DNA from: an uncultured Nocardioidaceae bacterium
GTDB taxonomy: Bacteria; Actinomycetota; Actinomycetes; Propionibacteriales; Nocardioidaceae
DNA length: 64,000 bases
Direction: 5' to 3'
Assembly: GCA_902805845.1 (NCBI GenBank)
Contig: CADCUI010000064.1
Span: 1-64,000, forward strand
In this document: in pieces, positions 49,425 to 58,473 of the stretch
Numbering within the stretch: position 1 is the stretch's first letter
How the letters are laid out: the number at the start of each line of letters is the position of its first letter
Made by a program: the position numbers and the translations under genes
The notes under the pieces: model-generated
What the model saw: only the letters and a program-made list of their open reading frames with translations
Databases searched by the model: none
Told to the model about the DNA's origin: nothing

Positions 49425-50575
49425 CCTCGATCCTCGCTGCCCGCAACGCGGTGGGTTGGGCCTTCGTCCTCAACGGGCTTCTCTTCGCGAGCTGGGTCTC
49501 GCGGATCCCGGAGGCTCGCAGCGCGCTGGGGCTCGGCAACGGCCAGCTCGGCCTGCTGCTGCTGGCGATCGCGGCAGGGTCCGTGGTCGCGATGCCGACG
49601 ACCGGGACCGTCATCGAGAGGATCGGCACAGTCCGCGTGATCCGGGGAGCCGGCGCGAGCGCCTTGGCCGGACTGCTCCTGGTCTCCGTCGCGCTCGCGG
49701 GCGGCGAGGTGTGGGTGGCCGCGGTCGGCCTCTTCCTGTACGGCGTCGGCACCGGTGTGTGGGACGTGACGATGAACGTCGAGGGAGCCGCCGTCGAGCG
49801 TCATCTCCGGCGCACCGTCATGCCGAGGTTCCACGCCGGTTTCAGTTTCGGGACGGTCTTCGGCTCGGGAATCGGTGCGGGCGCCGTCGCGGTCGGCGTA
49901 CCTGCTGTCGCACACCTCCTGCCGCTGGCGCTGCTCGGATTCGTGGGCGTCGTGGTCGGCTCACGCGTGTTCCTGCCGGACGAACCGGTGGGCCACGACG
50001 AGCCGGCGCCTTCGGCGTGGGGCGCCTGGCGGGAGCCGCGCACGGTGCTGATCGGGTTGATGGTCCTGGCCCTCGCCCTGACGGAGGGGGCGGCCAACGA
50101 CTGGCTGGCCTTGGCACTCGTCGACGGCCACGACGTCGAGCCGTGGGTCGGGGTCACGGGGTTCGCGCTCTTCGTCACCGCGATGACGACCGGTCGACTG
50201 CTCGGACCCGTGCTGCTGGACAGGTTCGGCCGCATGCCCGTCCTGTGGAGCACCATGGCAGCGGCCGCCGGGGGAGTCCTGCTCATCGTCTTCGGCGAGC
50301 ACGTCCTCGTGGTGGTCCTCGGTATCGCCCTGTGGGGGCTGGGAGCCTCCTTGGGATTCCCGGTCGGGATGAGCGCCGCCGCCGACGACCCTCGGCGAGC
50401 AGCCGCCCGGGTCAGCGTGGTGTCGACGATCGGGTACGCCGCGTTCCTGGCCGGCCCACCGTTCCTCGGCTTCGTCGCCGACCACGTCGGCACCTTGAAG
50501 GCCCTTCTCGTCGTCGCGGTCCTGCTGGTGCCCTCCGCGGCGCTGGTGCCGTACGCGCGGAAGCCGCCCTCGTGA
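49421..50575 (+). CDS. MFS transporter (FucP/YbjJ-like)
   Basis: 384 residues from GTG 49421 within the GTGA overlap. Twelve-TM MFS pattern with FASWVSRIPEARSALGLGNGQLGLLLLAIAAGSVVAMPTTG at the start and YGVGTGVWDVTMNVEGAAVERHLRRTVMPRFHAGFSFG in the first half, the signature of the YbjJ-like group of unknown-substrate MFS carriers. Direction and substrate cannot be inferred. Confidence 0.8.
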   Translation: MTSILAARNAVGWAFVLNGLLFASWVSRIPEARSALGLGNGQLGLLLLAIAAGSVVAMPTTGTVIERIGTVRVIRGAGASALAGLLLVSVALAGGEVWVAAVGLFLYGVGTGVWDVTMNVEGAAVERHLRRTVMPRFHAGFSFGTVFGSGIGAGAVAVGVPAVAHLLPLALLGFVGVVVGSRVFLPDEPVGHDEPAPSAWGAWREPRTVLIGLMVLALALTEGAANDWLALALVDGHDVEPWVGVTGFALFVTAMTTGRLLGPVLLDRFGRMPVLWSTMAAAAGGVLLIVFGEHVLVVVLGIALWGLGASLGFPVGMSAAADDPRRAAARVSVVSTIGYAAFLAGPPFLGFVADHVGTLKALLVVAVLLVPSAALVPYARKPPS

Positions 50576-50666
50576 CTGGCCTGGCAGGGGGCTGTCTGAC
50601 AGTGTTCTCAGGGGCAGGCTCGTTGCGAACGCCTGCTGCAGCCCATCGTGTGACCCGGGAGACGAC

Positions 50667-51143
50667 GTGACCATCAAAGACATCGGGCCGGACCCGCAGA
50701 GCTTCGACCTCGAGCACGCGACGCTGGAGAACCCGAACTACCGCTCGGTCGCCTGGTCGGGCAAGTACCTCCAGCTGACCCTCATGTCGATCCCGCCCGG
50801 CGAGGACATCGGCCTCGAGGCGCATCCCGAGACCGACCAGTTCCTACGACTCGACGCAGGCAGGGGCCGCGTGCAGATGGGTCCCAGCCGGGACCAGCTC
50901 GACTTCGACCGGGAGGTCGAGGACGGGTGGGCGATCCTCGTGCCCGCCGGCAGCTGGCACAACGTCACCAACATCGGGAACGAGCCCATGCGGCTCTACG
51001 CCGTCTACGCACCGGTCCACCACGCGCCTGGCAGGGTCCAGGCCACGGCAGACGACGCGGAGCAGGAGGAGGAGGCCGGCAAGGACGAACCGCCGAGCTG
51101 GTCGGTCCAGCCTGCCGAGCAACCACCGGACGAGCACGCCTGA
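50667..51143 (+). CDS. Single-domain cupin protein
   Basis: 158 residues from GTG 50667. Cupin motif 1 SIPPGEDIGLEAHPETDQFLRLDAGRG (H and Glu metal ligands; the usual H-x-H is reduced to E-x-H) and motif 2 LVPAGSWHNVTNIGNEPMRLYAVYAPVHH. The C-terminus is an acidic tail. Closely resembles the mannose-6-phosphate-isomerase-like cupins found as stand-alone proteins. Enzymatic role unknown. Confidence 0.75.
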   Translation: MTIKDIGPDPQSFDLEHATLENPNYRSVAWSGKYLQLTLMSIPPGEDIGLEAHPETDQFLRLDAGRGRVQMGPSRDQLDFDREVEDGWAILVPAGSWHNVTNIGNEPMRLYAVYAPVHHAPGRVQATADDAEQEEEAGKDEPPSWSVQPAEQPPDEHA

Positions 51144-51202
51144 CCGGACGTCGCAGGCAACGCCTTCGGGCGACGCGGCCTGGGCCAGGTGACACCGTCC
51201 GC

Positions 51203-52906
51203 ATGCCGGCCGCCACCGCCCCGGGTCGTACGGCTGTGCACCGGCGGGCCGTGCTCGTCATCCGGGAGACCGGCGCGTCCGTGACCTCGGTCTTCAAGAA
51301 CCGCAACCTGCGACTCATCCAGGTCGCCCTGCTCACCTCGCTCGTCGGCGACCTTGCGTACACGACCGCCGTCACCGTGTGGGCCTACGGGGTGGGTGGG
51401 ACGACGGTCGTCGCGGTGCTCACCGCTGTGCGGCTTGCCGCCGCTGCCGTCACCGCCCCGCTGGCAGCGGTGGTCGCCGACCGGGTCGGACGACGTACGA
51501 CGCTGCTGGTCACCGACGCGGCGCGGGCGGTGCTGGTCGCCGCCGCTGCGGGATGTCTGGTCGTCGACCCCGGCAGCCCCTGGCCGGTCTACGTGCTGGC
51601 GACCCTCGCCGGCGTGCTGGCCGCGCCGTTCCGAACGGCACAGCGGGCCTGGATGCCGGCCCTGGCACGCCATCCGCGCGAGCTGACCGCCTCCAACGCG
51701 ACGAGCGGGACCTTGGAGAGCCTCGCGGTCTTCGTGGGACCTGCGCTGGGTGGCCTTCTCGTGCTCGCCACCAGCGTCCCGACGGTCTTCATCCTCAACG
51801 TCGCAACCTTTGTGGTCTCGATGCTGCTGGTGGCCGGCGTACGGCCGGCGCGACAGGCGACCACGCGCGAGCCCGTCACCGATCACGGCGGTGCCCCCGG
51901 ACCGGTCAGCTGGGCCCACGAGCTGTCCGCGGGATTCGCCACGTTGCTCCGCGACCCGGACCTCCGCAGCGTGACCGGCCAGGTCTGCGCACAGACCTTC
52001 GTGGGCGGCGCCGCCAAGGTGTTCCTGGTCGTGGTCGCCGTCCAGATCCTGGGCACCGGCGCGGCAGGCGTGGGGCTGCTCGAGGCGGTCCTCGGCATCG
52101 GTGCCATCGTGGGCGGGATCGTGGCCATCGCGCGGGCCGAGCGGCAGCGGCTCGGGCGTGACATGGCGACGGGCGTGCTCCTGTGGTCGACACCCCTGCT
52201 GGTCATCGTGGTGTGGCCGTCGACGACCGCCGTGGTGATCTCGCTGCTGCTGGTGGGCGCGGCCAACCCGCTCGTCGACGTCAACCTCGACACGATCGTG
52301 CAGCGCATGGCGCCGGATGCGACGCTGGCGCGGGTGTTCGGCGCCCTCGACACCTGTTACATCGCCACCTCGGCGCTCGGCTCGCTGGCCATGGTGCCGC
52401 TGTTGGACCTGGTGGACCTGCGTTGGTCGCTGGTCGTGCTCGCCGTGCCCACCGCTCTCGTCGCCTTGCTCAGCCTGCCGAGAATGCGCCGGCTCGACGG
52501 TCGACTCACGATGCCGGCCGGGCTCCCCCTGTTGCAGCGCGTGCCGTGGCTGGCGCCGCTGGCACCAGCGGTCCAGGAGTCGATGGCCCGGTCGCTGGAG
52601 CAGGTGCGGGTGCCGACCGGGAGCCGGGTGGTCACGCAGGGCGAGCCGGCAGATCGCTTCTACATGATCGAGTCCGGCGCCGTCGAGGTGACCCAGGACG
52701 GCCGGGTCCTGCGCCGGCAGGGCGTCGGGGAGTTCTTCGGCGAGATCGGCCTTCTGCATGACATCCCGCGCACGGCCACCGTCACCGCGACGGAGGAGAC
52801 CGTGCTCCAGGCGCTCGGCCGCGACCGCTTCCTCGCCGGTGTCGTCGGGCAGCACCGCTCCCTGGCCGACGAGATCGCCGCCGCCAGGATGGTGTTCCGT
52901 GGCTGA
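51203..52906 (+). CDS. MFS transporter fused to a cyclic-nucleotide-binding domain
   Basis: 567 residues from ATG 51203; a start at the internal GTG (VTSVFKNRNLRL) is also possible. Residues 35-430 are an MFS_3-type carrier (RLIQVALLTSLVGDLAYTTAVTVW, ADRVGRRTTLLVTDAARAVLVAA, LVDVNLDTIVQRMAPDATLARVFGALDT). Residues 450-560 form a Crp-type beta-roll (GSRVVTQGEPADRFYMIESGAVEVTQDG, LRRQGVGEFFGEIGLLHDIPRTATVTATEE), with the GEFFGEIGLLHDIPRTA phosphate-binding cassette intact. A transporter gated or regulated by cNMP is suggested. Precedes PPK2 by 73 bases. Confidence 0.82.
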   Translation: MPAATAPGRTAVHRRAVLVIRETGASVTSVFKNRNLRLIQVALLTSLVGDLAYTTAVTVWAYGVGGTTVVAVLTAVRLAAAAVTAPLAAVVADRVGRRTTLLVTDAARAVLVAAAAGCLVVDPGSPWPVYVLATLAGVLAAPFRTAQRAWMPALARHPRELTASNATSGTLESLAVFVGPALGGLLVLATSVPTVFILNVATFVVSMLLVAGVRPARQATTREPVTDHGGAPGPVSWAHELSAGFATLLRDPDLRSVTGQVCAQTFVGGAAKVFLVVVAVQILGTGAAGVGLLEAVLGIGAIVGGIVAIARAERQRLGRDMATGVLLWSTPLLVIVVWPSTTAVVISLLLVGAANPLVDVNLDTIVQRMAPDATLARVFGALDTCYIATSALGSLAMVPLLDLVDLRWSLVVLAVPTALVALLSLPRMRRLDGRLTMPAGLPLLQRVPWLAPLAPAVQESMARSLEQVRVPTGSRVVTQGEPADRFYMIESGAVEVTQDGRVLRRQGVGEFFGEIGLLHDIPRTATVTATEETVLQALGRDRFLAGVVGQHRSLADEIAAARMVFRG

Positions 52907-52979
52907 TCCGGCGGTTCGGCCTGAGCACTTGCCTGCAGGGTTGGCGCCGGACGACCATGAGGGCGCGAGAGGAGACCAC

Positions 52980-53843
52980 GTGACCACAAGCCCGCGACCC
53001 CCCCAGAGCGCTGACGACGCGACCGCGGATCCACACGACCGCACCGGCGACGAGCGCTACAACAAGTCCGGGCGCCTCAAGGCGTCGGCCTACGAGGCGG
53101 AGATGGAGCGGCTGCAGGAGCAGCTGGTGCTCCTGCAGTACTGGATCCAGTCCCAGGGGTTGAAGGTCTTGGTGATCTTCGAGGGCCGTGGGTCCGCCGG
53201 CAAGGGCGGGGTGATCAAACGCATCACCGAACGCACGAGCCCGCGGACCGTTCGAGTCGTGGCGCTGCCCAGACCGACCGAGCGCGAGGGCACGCAGTGG
53301 TACTTCCAGCGGTACGTCGAGCACCTGCCCGCCGCGGGGGAGATGGTGCTGTTCGACCGCAGCTGGTACAACCGGTCGAACGTCGAGTGGGTGATGGGCT
53401 TCTGCAGCGAGCAGGAGCACCAGGAGTTCCTGCGCAGCTGCCCGGAGTTCGAGCGGATGCTCGTGCGGTCGGGGATCGTCGTGCTCAAGTACTGGTTCTC
53501 GGTCAGCTTCGAGGAGCAGCAACGGCGCTTCGAGGCCCGCAACGCGGAGCCGTTGAAGCGGTGGAAGCTCTCCGACATGGACCTCGCCGAGCATGAGCTC
53601 TACGTCCGGTACTCGATGGCCAAGGACACGACCTTCCAGTACACCGACATCAAGCAGGCACCTTGGTACGTCGTGCCGTCGGACGACAAGAGGGCGGCCC
53701 GGCTCAACTGCGTCAGCCACCTGCTCGGCCAGTTCGACTACGAGGACGTGGCGCCCCAGCCCGTCGAGCTGCCGCAGGTGAGGGACATCCCCTACGTTCG
53801 ACCGCCCATCGCCGAGCAGACGTTCGTTCCGCAGCTGTTCTAG
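52980..53843 (+). CDS. ppk2: Polyphosphate kinase 2, DRSWYNR subtype
   Basis: 287 residues from GTG 52980 with GAGAGGAG upstream. Walker A EGRGSAGKGG (68-77), Walker B LFDRSWYNRSNVEWVMGF, lid FEARNAEPLKRWKLSDMDLAE and APWYVVPSDDKRAARLNCVSHLL. The WYNR form marks the class I group that mainly interconverts ADP/ATP or GDP/GTP with polyphosphate. A disordered 30-residue leader precedes the domain. It differs from the HYED-type PPK2 at 9136, so the organism carries two subtypes. Confidence 0.9.
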   Translation: MTTSPRPPQSADDATADPHDRTGDERYNKSGRLKASAYEAEMERLQEQLVLLQYWIQSQGLKVLVIFEGRGSAGKGGVIKRITERTSPRTVRVVALPRPTEREGTQWYFQRYVEHLPAAGEMVLFDRSWYNRSNVEWVMGFCSEQEHQEFLRSCPEFERMLVRSGIVVLKYWFSVSFEEQQRRFEARNAEPLKRWKLSDMDLAEHELYVRYSMAKDTTFQYTDIKQAPWYVVPSDDKRAARLNCVSHLLGQFDYEDVAPQPVELPQVRDIPYVRPPIAEQTFVPQLF

Positions 53844-53923
53844 GGCCATCGGCACCTTGCTTCCGCGGGCCGGCCCGATCAGAGTGGGACTCCCTCGACC
53901 GCGTCGACTAGCAGGAGGCTCTC

Positions 53924-54499
53924 GTGAGCACTCTCATCGGGCCGGCCGGTCCACAGGTCCGGTCCGGTCGCCGCGAGCGGCGGGCGGAGCGGAAGCGGCT
54001 CAGGCGCCACGGGGAGCTCGCCGCCCGCCTCGCTGAGCTGCACGCCATCAGTGCACTGCTCGATGCGTCCGCCGAGGTCGTCCGCGCCGGTTGGGTGCAG
54101 GGCGCCTGGTTCACGGTGAGCACCCCAGGGGGCACCCGAGACGTCACGGCGTACGACCTGAAGTCGGCCGTGGACCGTCCGGTCAGTGGCGCCTGCCTGG
54201 TGGGCGCCGTGGTGCAGGCGGCCGGCGGACCGGCCTCGGTCCGGTCCCAGCTCGTCCAGCGGACCCTGGACCTGGTGTGGCACGTCCTCCGCGAGGACCC
54301 CGACCGGCCTGTCCGGTGGTGTCCGGGACCACGAGCCCGACTGATGGCGGTGCTCGAGCTGACCCGCTGGAACGACGCTGCGGAACGGACGCAGGACGAG
54401 GTTGCCGACCTCCTCGTGGTGGCCCGGCAGGCCGCCGGGCGCCAGCGGGAGCTGTGCCACGCGGACCGGGCGGAGCTGGACGGTGCCTACGCGTCCTGA
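53924..54499 (+). CDS. DUF6197-like protein
   Basis: 191 residues from GTG 53924 with CAGGAGG upstream. Pattern ISALLDASAEVVRAGWVQGAWFTV, SGACLVGAVVQAAGG, LMAVLELTRWNDAAERTQDEVADLLVVARQAA matches the DUF6197 group (residues WCQG/CLLGA/WND). The N-terminal 35 residues are Arg-rich and may be disordered. No known function; it lies between PPK2 and the AAA+ gene on the same strand. Confidence 0.6.
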   Translation: MSTLIGPAGPQVRSGRRERRAERKRLRRHGELAARLAELHAISALLDASAEVVRAGWVQGAWFTVSTPGGTRDVTAYDLKSAVDRPVSGACLVGAVVQAAGGPASVRSQLVQRTLDLVWHVLREDPDRPVRWCPGPRARLMAVLELTRWNDAAERTQDEVADLLVVARQAAGRQRELCHADRAELDGAYAS

Positions 54500-54556
54500 C
54501 CCGGTCGACTCCCGGAGGACGCTGGGCGGTGGGGCCGGGCGGAAGGGCAGGGCGAG

Positions 54557-56086
54557 ATGAGGCGGATGCCGTTGCGGTACATGGACGATGACGACGAGGC
54601 CGTCCCCGACGCCGAGGTCCGAGTGGTCACCGGTGCACCGGACGGTGATGAGGACGAGCAGCTGCGGCTGTCCGACCTCGGCAAGCTCGCGCTGCGTGGC
54701 CGGGCGCGGATCGTGGGTGCCGCCCGGGCGCACGACCGGCCGACGTTCGCTGCACTGATCCGAGAACACCTGGGCGTGTCCTTGGAGGGCGCGGAGGTCG
54801 TGGAGGAGCGGTGGCCGTCGTACGACCTGGTCAACATCCAGGTCGGGCTGAACGCCTGGCTGGACGAGTCTGCCTCCGAGACGCCAGGGACCCGCCGCAC
54901 CCACGAGCTGGTCGGGCTGGCCCACCACCGCCACCAGGACTTCGGCCTCGCCGATCTCCTGCAGCGGAAAGGGAGCGAGTACGGGCCCGTGCCGGGCAAC
55001 GTCTCCTGGTCCAACCTGGCGAGCGGTCCGGACGGTCAGGTGCAACGCGCGGTGCGCGCGGGGCTCTACTTCGTCACCGACGGACCGGAGCGCTCCGCGA
55101 TCCTCGTCCTGGCAGCCGATCCTGAGGGCGGCATGGGCGTCGCGCAGGTGCACGTCGTCGCGGACCGTCCCGGTGCGGCCGGCAGGATCGCTGCGGAGAT
55201 CCGCCGACTGGCGCTCGTCCACAACGTCTTCCGCGGGCAGGTCATCTCCTTCGGGCGCGACATGTTCGGCGAGCGCGGCGCCGCCCTGCAGTTCCACTCG
55301 CGGTCCGCGATGAGCGCGGACGACGTGATCCTGCCGGCTGAGACCTTGGCGGCGATCAGACGGCAGGTGGTCGGCGTCGCCGAGCACCGCGAGCGGTTGC
55401 TGGCAGCGCGTCAGCACCTCAAGCGGGGGCTGCTGCTCTACGGCCCCCCGGGAGTCGGGAAGACGCACTCGGTGCGCTTCCTCACCAGCCAGCTTCTCGG
55501 CGTCACAATCGTGCAGCTGACGGGGGACTCGCTGCGGCTCATCGGCACTGCCTGCTCGGTCGCACGGACCCTCCAGCCCGCCATGGTCGTGGTCGAGGAC
55601 GTCGACCTGATCGCGGAGGACCGCGGCATGCACCCCGGCCACCACCCGCTGCTCTTCCAGCTGCTCAACGAGATGGACGGGCTTGCGGAGGACGCCGACG
55701 TGGTCTTCCTGCTGACCACCAACCGGGCCGACATCCTCGAGCCCGCCCTCGCTGCGCGCCCGGGGCGGGTCGACCAGGCGGTGCCGCTGGACCTGCCGGA
55801 CGCCGACGCCAGGAGGCGCCTGATCCAGCTCTACCGGGGGTCGCTGACGGTCGACGAGAGCCGGCTGGAGACCGTGATCGACAGGACCGAGGGGGTGACG
55901 GCGTCGTTCCTCAAGGAGCTGCTGCGACGTGCCGCCCTCATCGCCGCCAACGAGTCGAGCTCCCAGGAGCTGGCCGTCTCCTCCGACCAGCTCGACACCG
56001 CGCTGGAGGAGCTGCTCGACACCCGGAACGCGATGACCCGTGTGCTCCTGGGTGGGGGCCGGGAGGCTGGTCAGCGTCTCAGGTAG
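54557..56086 (+). CDS. AAA+ ATPase with unknown N-terminal domain
   Basis: 509 residues. The N-terminal 280 residues (HLGVSLEGAEVVEERWPSYDLVNIQVGLNAWL, FGRDMFGERGAALQFHSRSAMSADDVILP) match no domain I recognise. The AAA+ module has Walker A GPPGVGKT (296-303), Walker B MVVVEDVDLIAEDRG, sensor 1 VVFLLTTNRADILEPALAARPGRVDQAVPL (with arginine fingers) and sensor 2 helices. Closest in type to the ClpX/FtsH/Cdc48-like AAA class. Substrate unknown. The 3' end overlaps the DUF1206 gene by 16 bases. Confidence 0.8.
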   Translation: MRRMPLRYMDDDDEAVPDAEVRVVTGAPDGDEDEQLRLSDLGKLALRGRARIVGAARAHDRPTFAALIREHLGVSLEGAEVVEERWPSYDLVNIQVGLNAWLDESASETPGTRRTHELVGLAHHRHQDFGLADLLQRKGSEYGPVPGNVSWSNLASGPDGQVQRAVRAGLYFVTDGPERSAILVLAADPEGGMGVAQVHVVADRPGAAGRIAAEIRRLALVHNVFRGQVISFGRDMFGERGAALQFHSRSAMSADDVILPAETLAAIRRQVVGVAEHRERLLAARQHLKRGLLLYGPPGVGKTHSVRFLTSQLLGVTIVQLTGDSLRLIGTACSVARTLQPAMVVVEDVDLIAEDRGMHPGHHPLLFQLLNEMDGLAEDADVVFLLTTNRADILEPALAARPGRVDQAVPLDLPDADARRRLIQLYRGSLTVDESRLETVIDRTEGVTASFLKELLRRAALIAANESSSQELAVSSDQLDTALEELLDTRNAMTRVLLGGGREAGQRLR

Positions 56087-56898
56087 CGGGCCCAGAAGAA
56101 GCAGTAGGCACCGAAGGCACCGAGCCCGAGGGCAACGACGGCGAGCAAGGCCGATCCGAAGGGCTGGCGCAGCAGCTCGTGGAGGGCTTCGTCCAACCCG
56201 CCGGTCTCGCGCGGCTGGCGCTGCACCGCCGCGGTGAGGAACAGAGCGCCGACGACACCGAGAGCCACACCCTTGCTGAGGTAGCCCACCTTGCCCAGGA
56301 GCACGACGGGTGCGCGGGTCTCTCCGCTGGTGGCGCGGTTCTCCAGGTGCTTGGTGAACCGTTCCGACCATCCCTGGTAGGCCAGGGCGGCACCTACTCC
56401 GACGATCGCCAGCCCGACGGCTCCTACCAGCAGCGTGCCGCCCGGGGCCGACATCACGCGCGCGGTCAGGCTCTGGGTCGAGCCGCCGGACCCAGACGCA
56501 CCGTTTCCCCAGGCGGTGCTGGCGGCGGTCCACGCCAAGGCGGCGTAGACCACTGCCCGACCCGCGGACACGGTTCGCTTCAGGAGCCGTTTGCCACCCT
56601 TCTCCTGACGGTGCCCGGCGAACGCCTCGAGCGCCTGCCAGAGGGCCATGCACACCAGGCCGAGCGCCACACCCGTGAGGAGCACGTCCCCCAGCGGCTG
56701 CTGCGACATCTGGGCGAAGGCGCCTTCCTGCGACGCGCTGCCGCTGCTCCGGTCACCCCACGCCAGCGGCAGGGCCGTCGCGGCGATGATCAGGTGGGTG
56801 ACTCCGTAGGCAACGATTCCCAGCCGCACCCCGCGGTCAAGGACGTTGCTGCGCGCCGCGTCCCGCGCGCCTTGCTTCGAACGATCGCCAACGCTCAT
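56071..56898 (-). CDS. DUF1206 integral membrane protein
   Basis: 275 residues with GGGGGAGGG upstream. Three copies of a two-TM unit: RLGIVAYGVTHLIIAATALPLAWG, SAGRAVVYAALAWTAASTAWG, and LGKVGYLSKGVALGVVGALFLTAAVQ, each followed by a Q-P-x-G-x-x-L-L-type loop (QQPLGDVLLTGVALGLVCMALWQ, APGGTLLVGAVGLAIVGVG, RQPFGSALLAVVALGLGAFGAYCF). This threefold repeat is the DUF1206 hallmark. Function unknown. Confidence 0.9.
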   Translation of the reverse strand: MSVGDRSKQGARDAARSNVLDRGVRLGIVAYGVTHLIIAATALPLAWGDRSSGSASQEGAFAQMSQQPLGDVLLTGVALGLVCMALWQALEAFAGHRQEKGGKRLLKRTVSAGRAVVYAALAWTAASTAWGNGASGSGGSTQSLTARVMSAPGGTLLVGAVGLAIVGVGAALAYQGWSERFTKHLENRATSGETRAPVVLLGKVGYLSKGVALGVVGALFLTAAVQRQPRETGGLDEALHELLRQPFGSALLAVVALGLGAFGAYCFFWARYLRR

Positions 56899-57078
56899 CG
56901 CGGGCCCTCCCCCTCGGGGCTCCGGCGCACGCGCGCGAGAGCCACGTGAAAGCCATACCGCTCACCGGCGGGCGCCAAACCGCAGGGTCCCTCGGGGGGC
57001 CGATGGCGCGCATGATGGGGGACACGCATCCACGTCTGACACTGCAACGGCACCTGACCACGGAAGGAACCACCCGCC

Positions 57079-57456
57079 ATGAACGTCACGGGCATCACCT
57101 GGCACGCCGTCACCGTCGACGACGACGCCCATGCCGCCACCAAGAAGCTCTACTCGGAGACCTTCGGGGCCCGGATCGGCGTCGAGGCGCCCGGGTTCAC
57201 CATGGTGCACTTTCCCGACGGGTCCATGGTCGAGCTGTACGCCCCGACCAACGTGCCCGACTACGGTTTCAACGACGCCATCGCCTTCGGCTTCCGCGTC
57301 GACGACATCGAGGCCGCCGGCGCCGAGCTGTCAGCGGTCGGCATCGAGCTGCTGGGCGGGATCGTCCACATGCCTGAGATCCACTATGCCTACGGGCACT
57401 TCCGCGGACCCGACGGCCGCGTCTACGGCTTCAACCAGCGCGGCCCGACGGTGTGA
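57079..57456 (+). CDS. VOC-superfamily (glyoxalase-like) protein
   Basis: 125 residues. Pattern GITWHAVTVDDDAHAATKKLYSETFGARI, GFTMVHFPDGSMVELYAPTNVPD, IAFGFRVDDIEAAGAELSAVGIELLGGIVHMPEIHYAYGHFRGPDGRVYGFNQ is a two-unit betaalphabetabetabeta fold; His and Glu at the usual metal positions are visible. Possible dioxygenase, epoxide hydrolase or antibiotic-binding role. Confidence 0.8.
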   Translation: MNVTGITWHAVTVDDDAHAATKKLYSETFGARIGVEAPGFTMVHFPDGSMVELYAPTNVPDYGFNDAIAFGFRVDDIEAAGAELSAVGIELLGGIVHMPEIHYAYGHFRGPDGRVYGFNQRGPTV

Positions 57457-57490
57457 GTCGGTGGCCCTCAGATGCTGCGGGAGTGGTGCC

Positions 57491-58159
57491 TCACTCGGCG
57501 CCGTACGACTCCTGAGTGCCGGCGCTTCGGGCGACGGCGCTCCCCGGCGGCACGCGGACCCGGATCTCCGCACCCAGCCGTGCCCCCCCGGCCAGCTCCA
57601 GTCGGTCTCCCGACCAGAACCTGCCCGGGTCGTAGTAGTTCGTCGGGCGCTCGGTCCCGAGGAGCCCCATCGACTGGTAGGTGCCGGCCACCACCTCGGC
57701 GCAATAGGTGTACTCCACCGGCGCCGCCTGTCGCAGGCGGCCGCGGACCCACCGACCGGCCAGCGCCGCTGTCGACGGGAAGGGGGTGCCGTCCATTCTC
57801 GCGATGGTCCGCAGAAGACCGTCCTCCATCTCCCGGGTGACCGGCGACTCCAGCTGGCGCAGCCACGCCTGCTGCCCGTAGCGGTGCGACCAGACCTCGA
57901 CCGCGGACCGCAGGTCGTGCAGCTGTACGCCGCGGTGGTGGGTCCCCGACCACAGGTCCAGGAGCGACTTCCCCAGCTCCGCGTGCCACAGGAGCGGCGG
58001 CAGGTCGTCGAGCACCACCGCCATGCCGACGTGGTTGACCGGCGCGTTGGTCACGGTGCGGATCGCCTGGTCCGCCGCCGAGAAACCCCGGAAGAGCCAG
58101 AGGTCACCGGTGCGGGTGAGCTCTGCCGCCGCGTCTAGGCTCAGCACCGCGTCAGCCAA
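57491..58159 (-). CDS. Permuted papain-fold (NlpC/P60-like) hydrolase
   Basis: 222 residues from a TTG at 58159; GTG 58147 is an alternative start. The order of motifs is circularly permuted: the His (NAPVNHVGMAVVLDD) comes first and the Cys (VEYTYCAEVVAGTYQSMGLL) about 120 residues later, as in YiiX/YebB-type enzymes of the NlpC/P60 superfamily. Such proteins act as peptidases, amidases or acyltransferases. No export signal. Its start is 17 bases from that of the divergent small gene. Confidence 0.65.
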   Translation of the reverse strand: MADAVLSLDAAAELTRTGDLWLFRGFSAADQAIRTVTNAPVNHVGMAVVLDDLPPLLWHAELGKSLLDLWSGTHHRGVQLHDLRSAVEVWSHRYGQQAWLRQLESPVTREMEDGLLRTIARMDGTPFPSTAALAGRWVRGRLRQAAPVEYTYCAEVVAGTYQSMGLLGTERPTNYYDPGRFWSGDRLELAGGARLGAEIRVRVPPGSAVARSAGTQESYGAE

Positions 58160-58162
58160 GGA

Positions 58163-58172
58163 AGGAGCTCCT
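58163..58172. promoter_or_regulatory. Palindromic Shine-Dalgarno shared by two divergent genes
   Basis: AGGAGCTCCT is a perfect palindrome. Read forward, AGGAG lies 9 bases before the ATG at 58177; read in reverse, AGGAG lies 8 bases before the TTG at 58159. Each gene's promoter must lie inside the other's coding sequence, so their 5' transcripts would overlap. Confidence 0.5.
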
Positions 58173-58176
58173 GTCC

Positions 58177-58473
58177 ATGAAGCTCTGGAAGGTCCTGGGT
58201 CTCGCCGGGCTCGCCGGCGTCACTGCCACGGGAGTCATTCTCGCCCGGGACCGGCGCGAACGGGTGCAGCTCGAGCCCGACGACGTCCGGGCGCGGCTCC
58301 ACGAACGGCTGGCCCAGGTGACCTCCTCACCGGACGAGCCGGGTGCGAACGATCGCCTCGCAGACCCTGCTGGGCACCCCAGCCGGCACCGGGTCCGCGG
58401 CCGATGGCTCCGTCGCCTCAGGCTTCTGGCCGCACCAGGACCTCGAAGCTCCGGCCGTCACGCGTCGCCGTGA
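58177..58473 (+). CDS. Small single-pass membrane protein
   Basis: 98 residues; ATG with good ribosome-binding site. Residues 1-22 (MKLWKVLGLAGLAGVTATGV) are a signal anchor, followed by a charged helix (RERVQLEPDDVRARLHERLAQV). From about residue 50 the sequence becomes Arg/Pro-rich and overlaps the convergent acetyltransferase gene by 56 bases, so the C-terminal third may be a frame extension past a lost stop. Function unknown. Confidence 0.45.
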   Translation: MKLWKVLGLAGLAGVTATGVILARDRRERVQLEPDDVRARLHERLAQVTSSPDEPGANDRLADPAGHPSRHRVRGRWLRRLRLLAAPGPRSSGRHASP

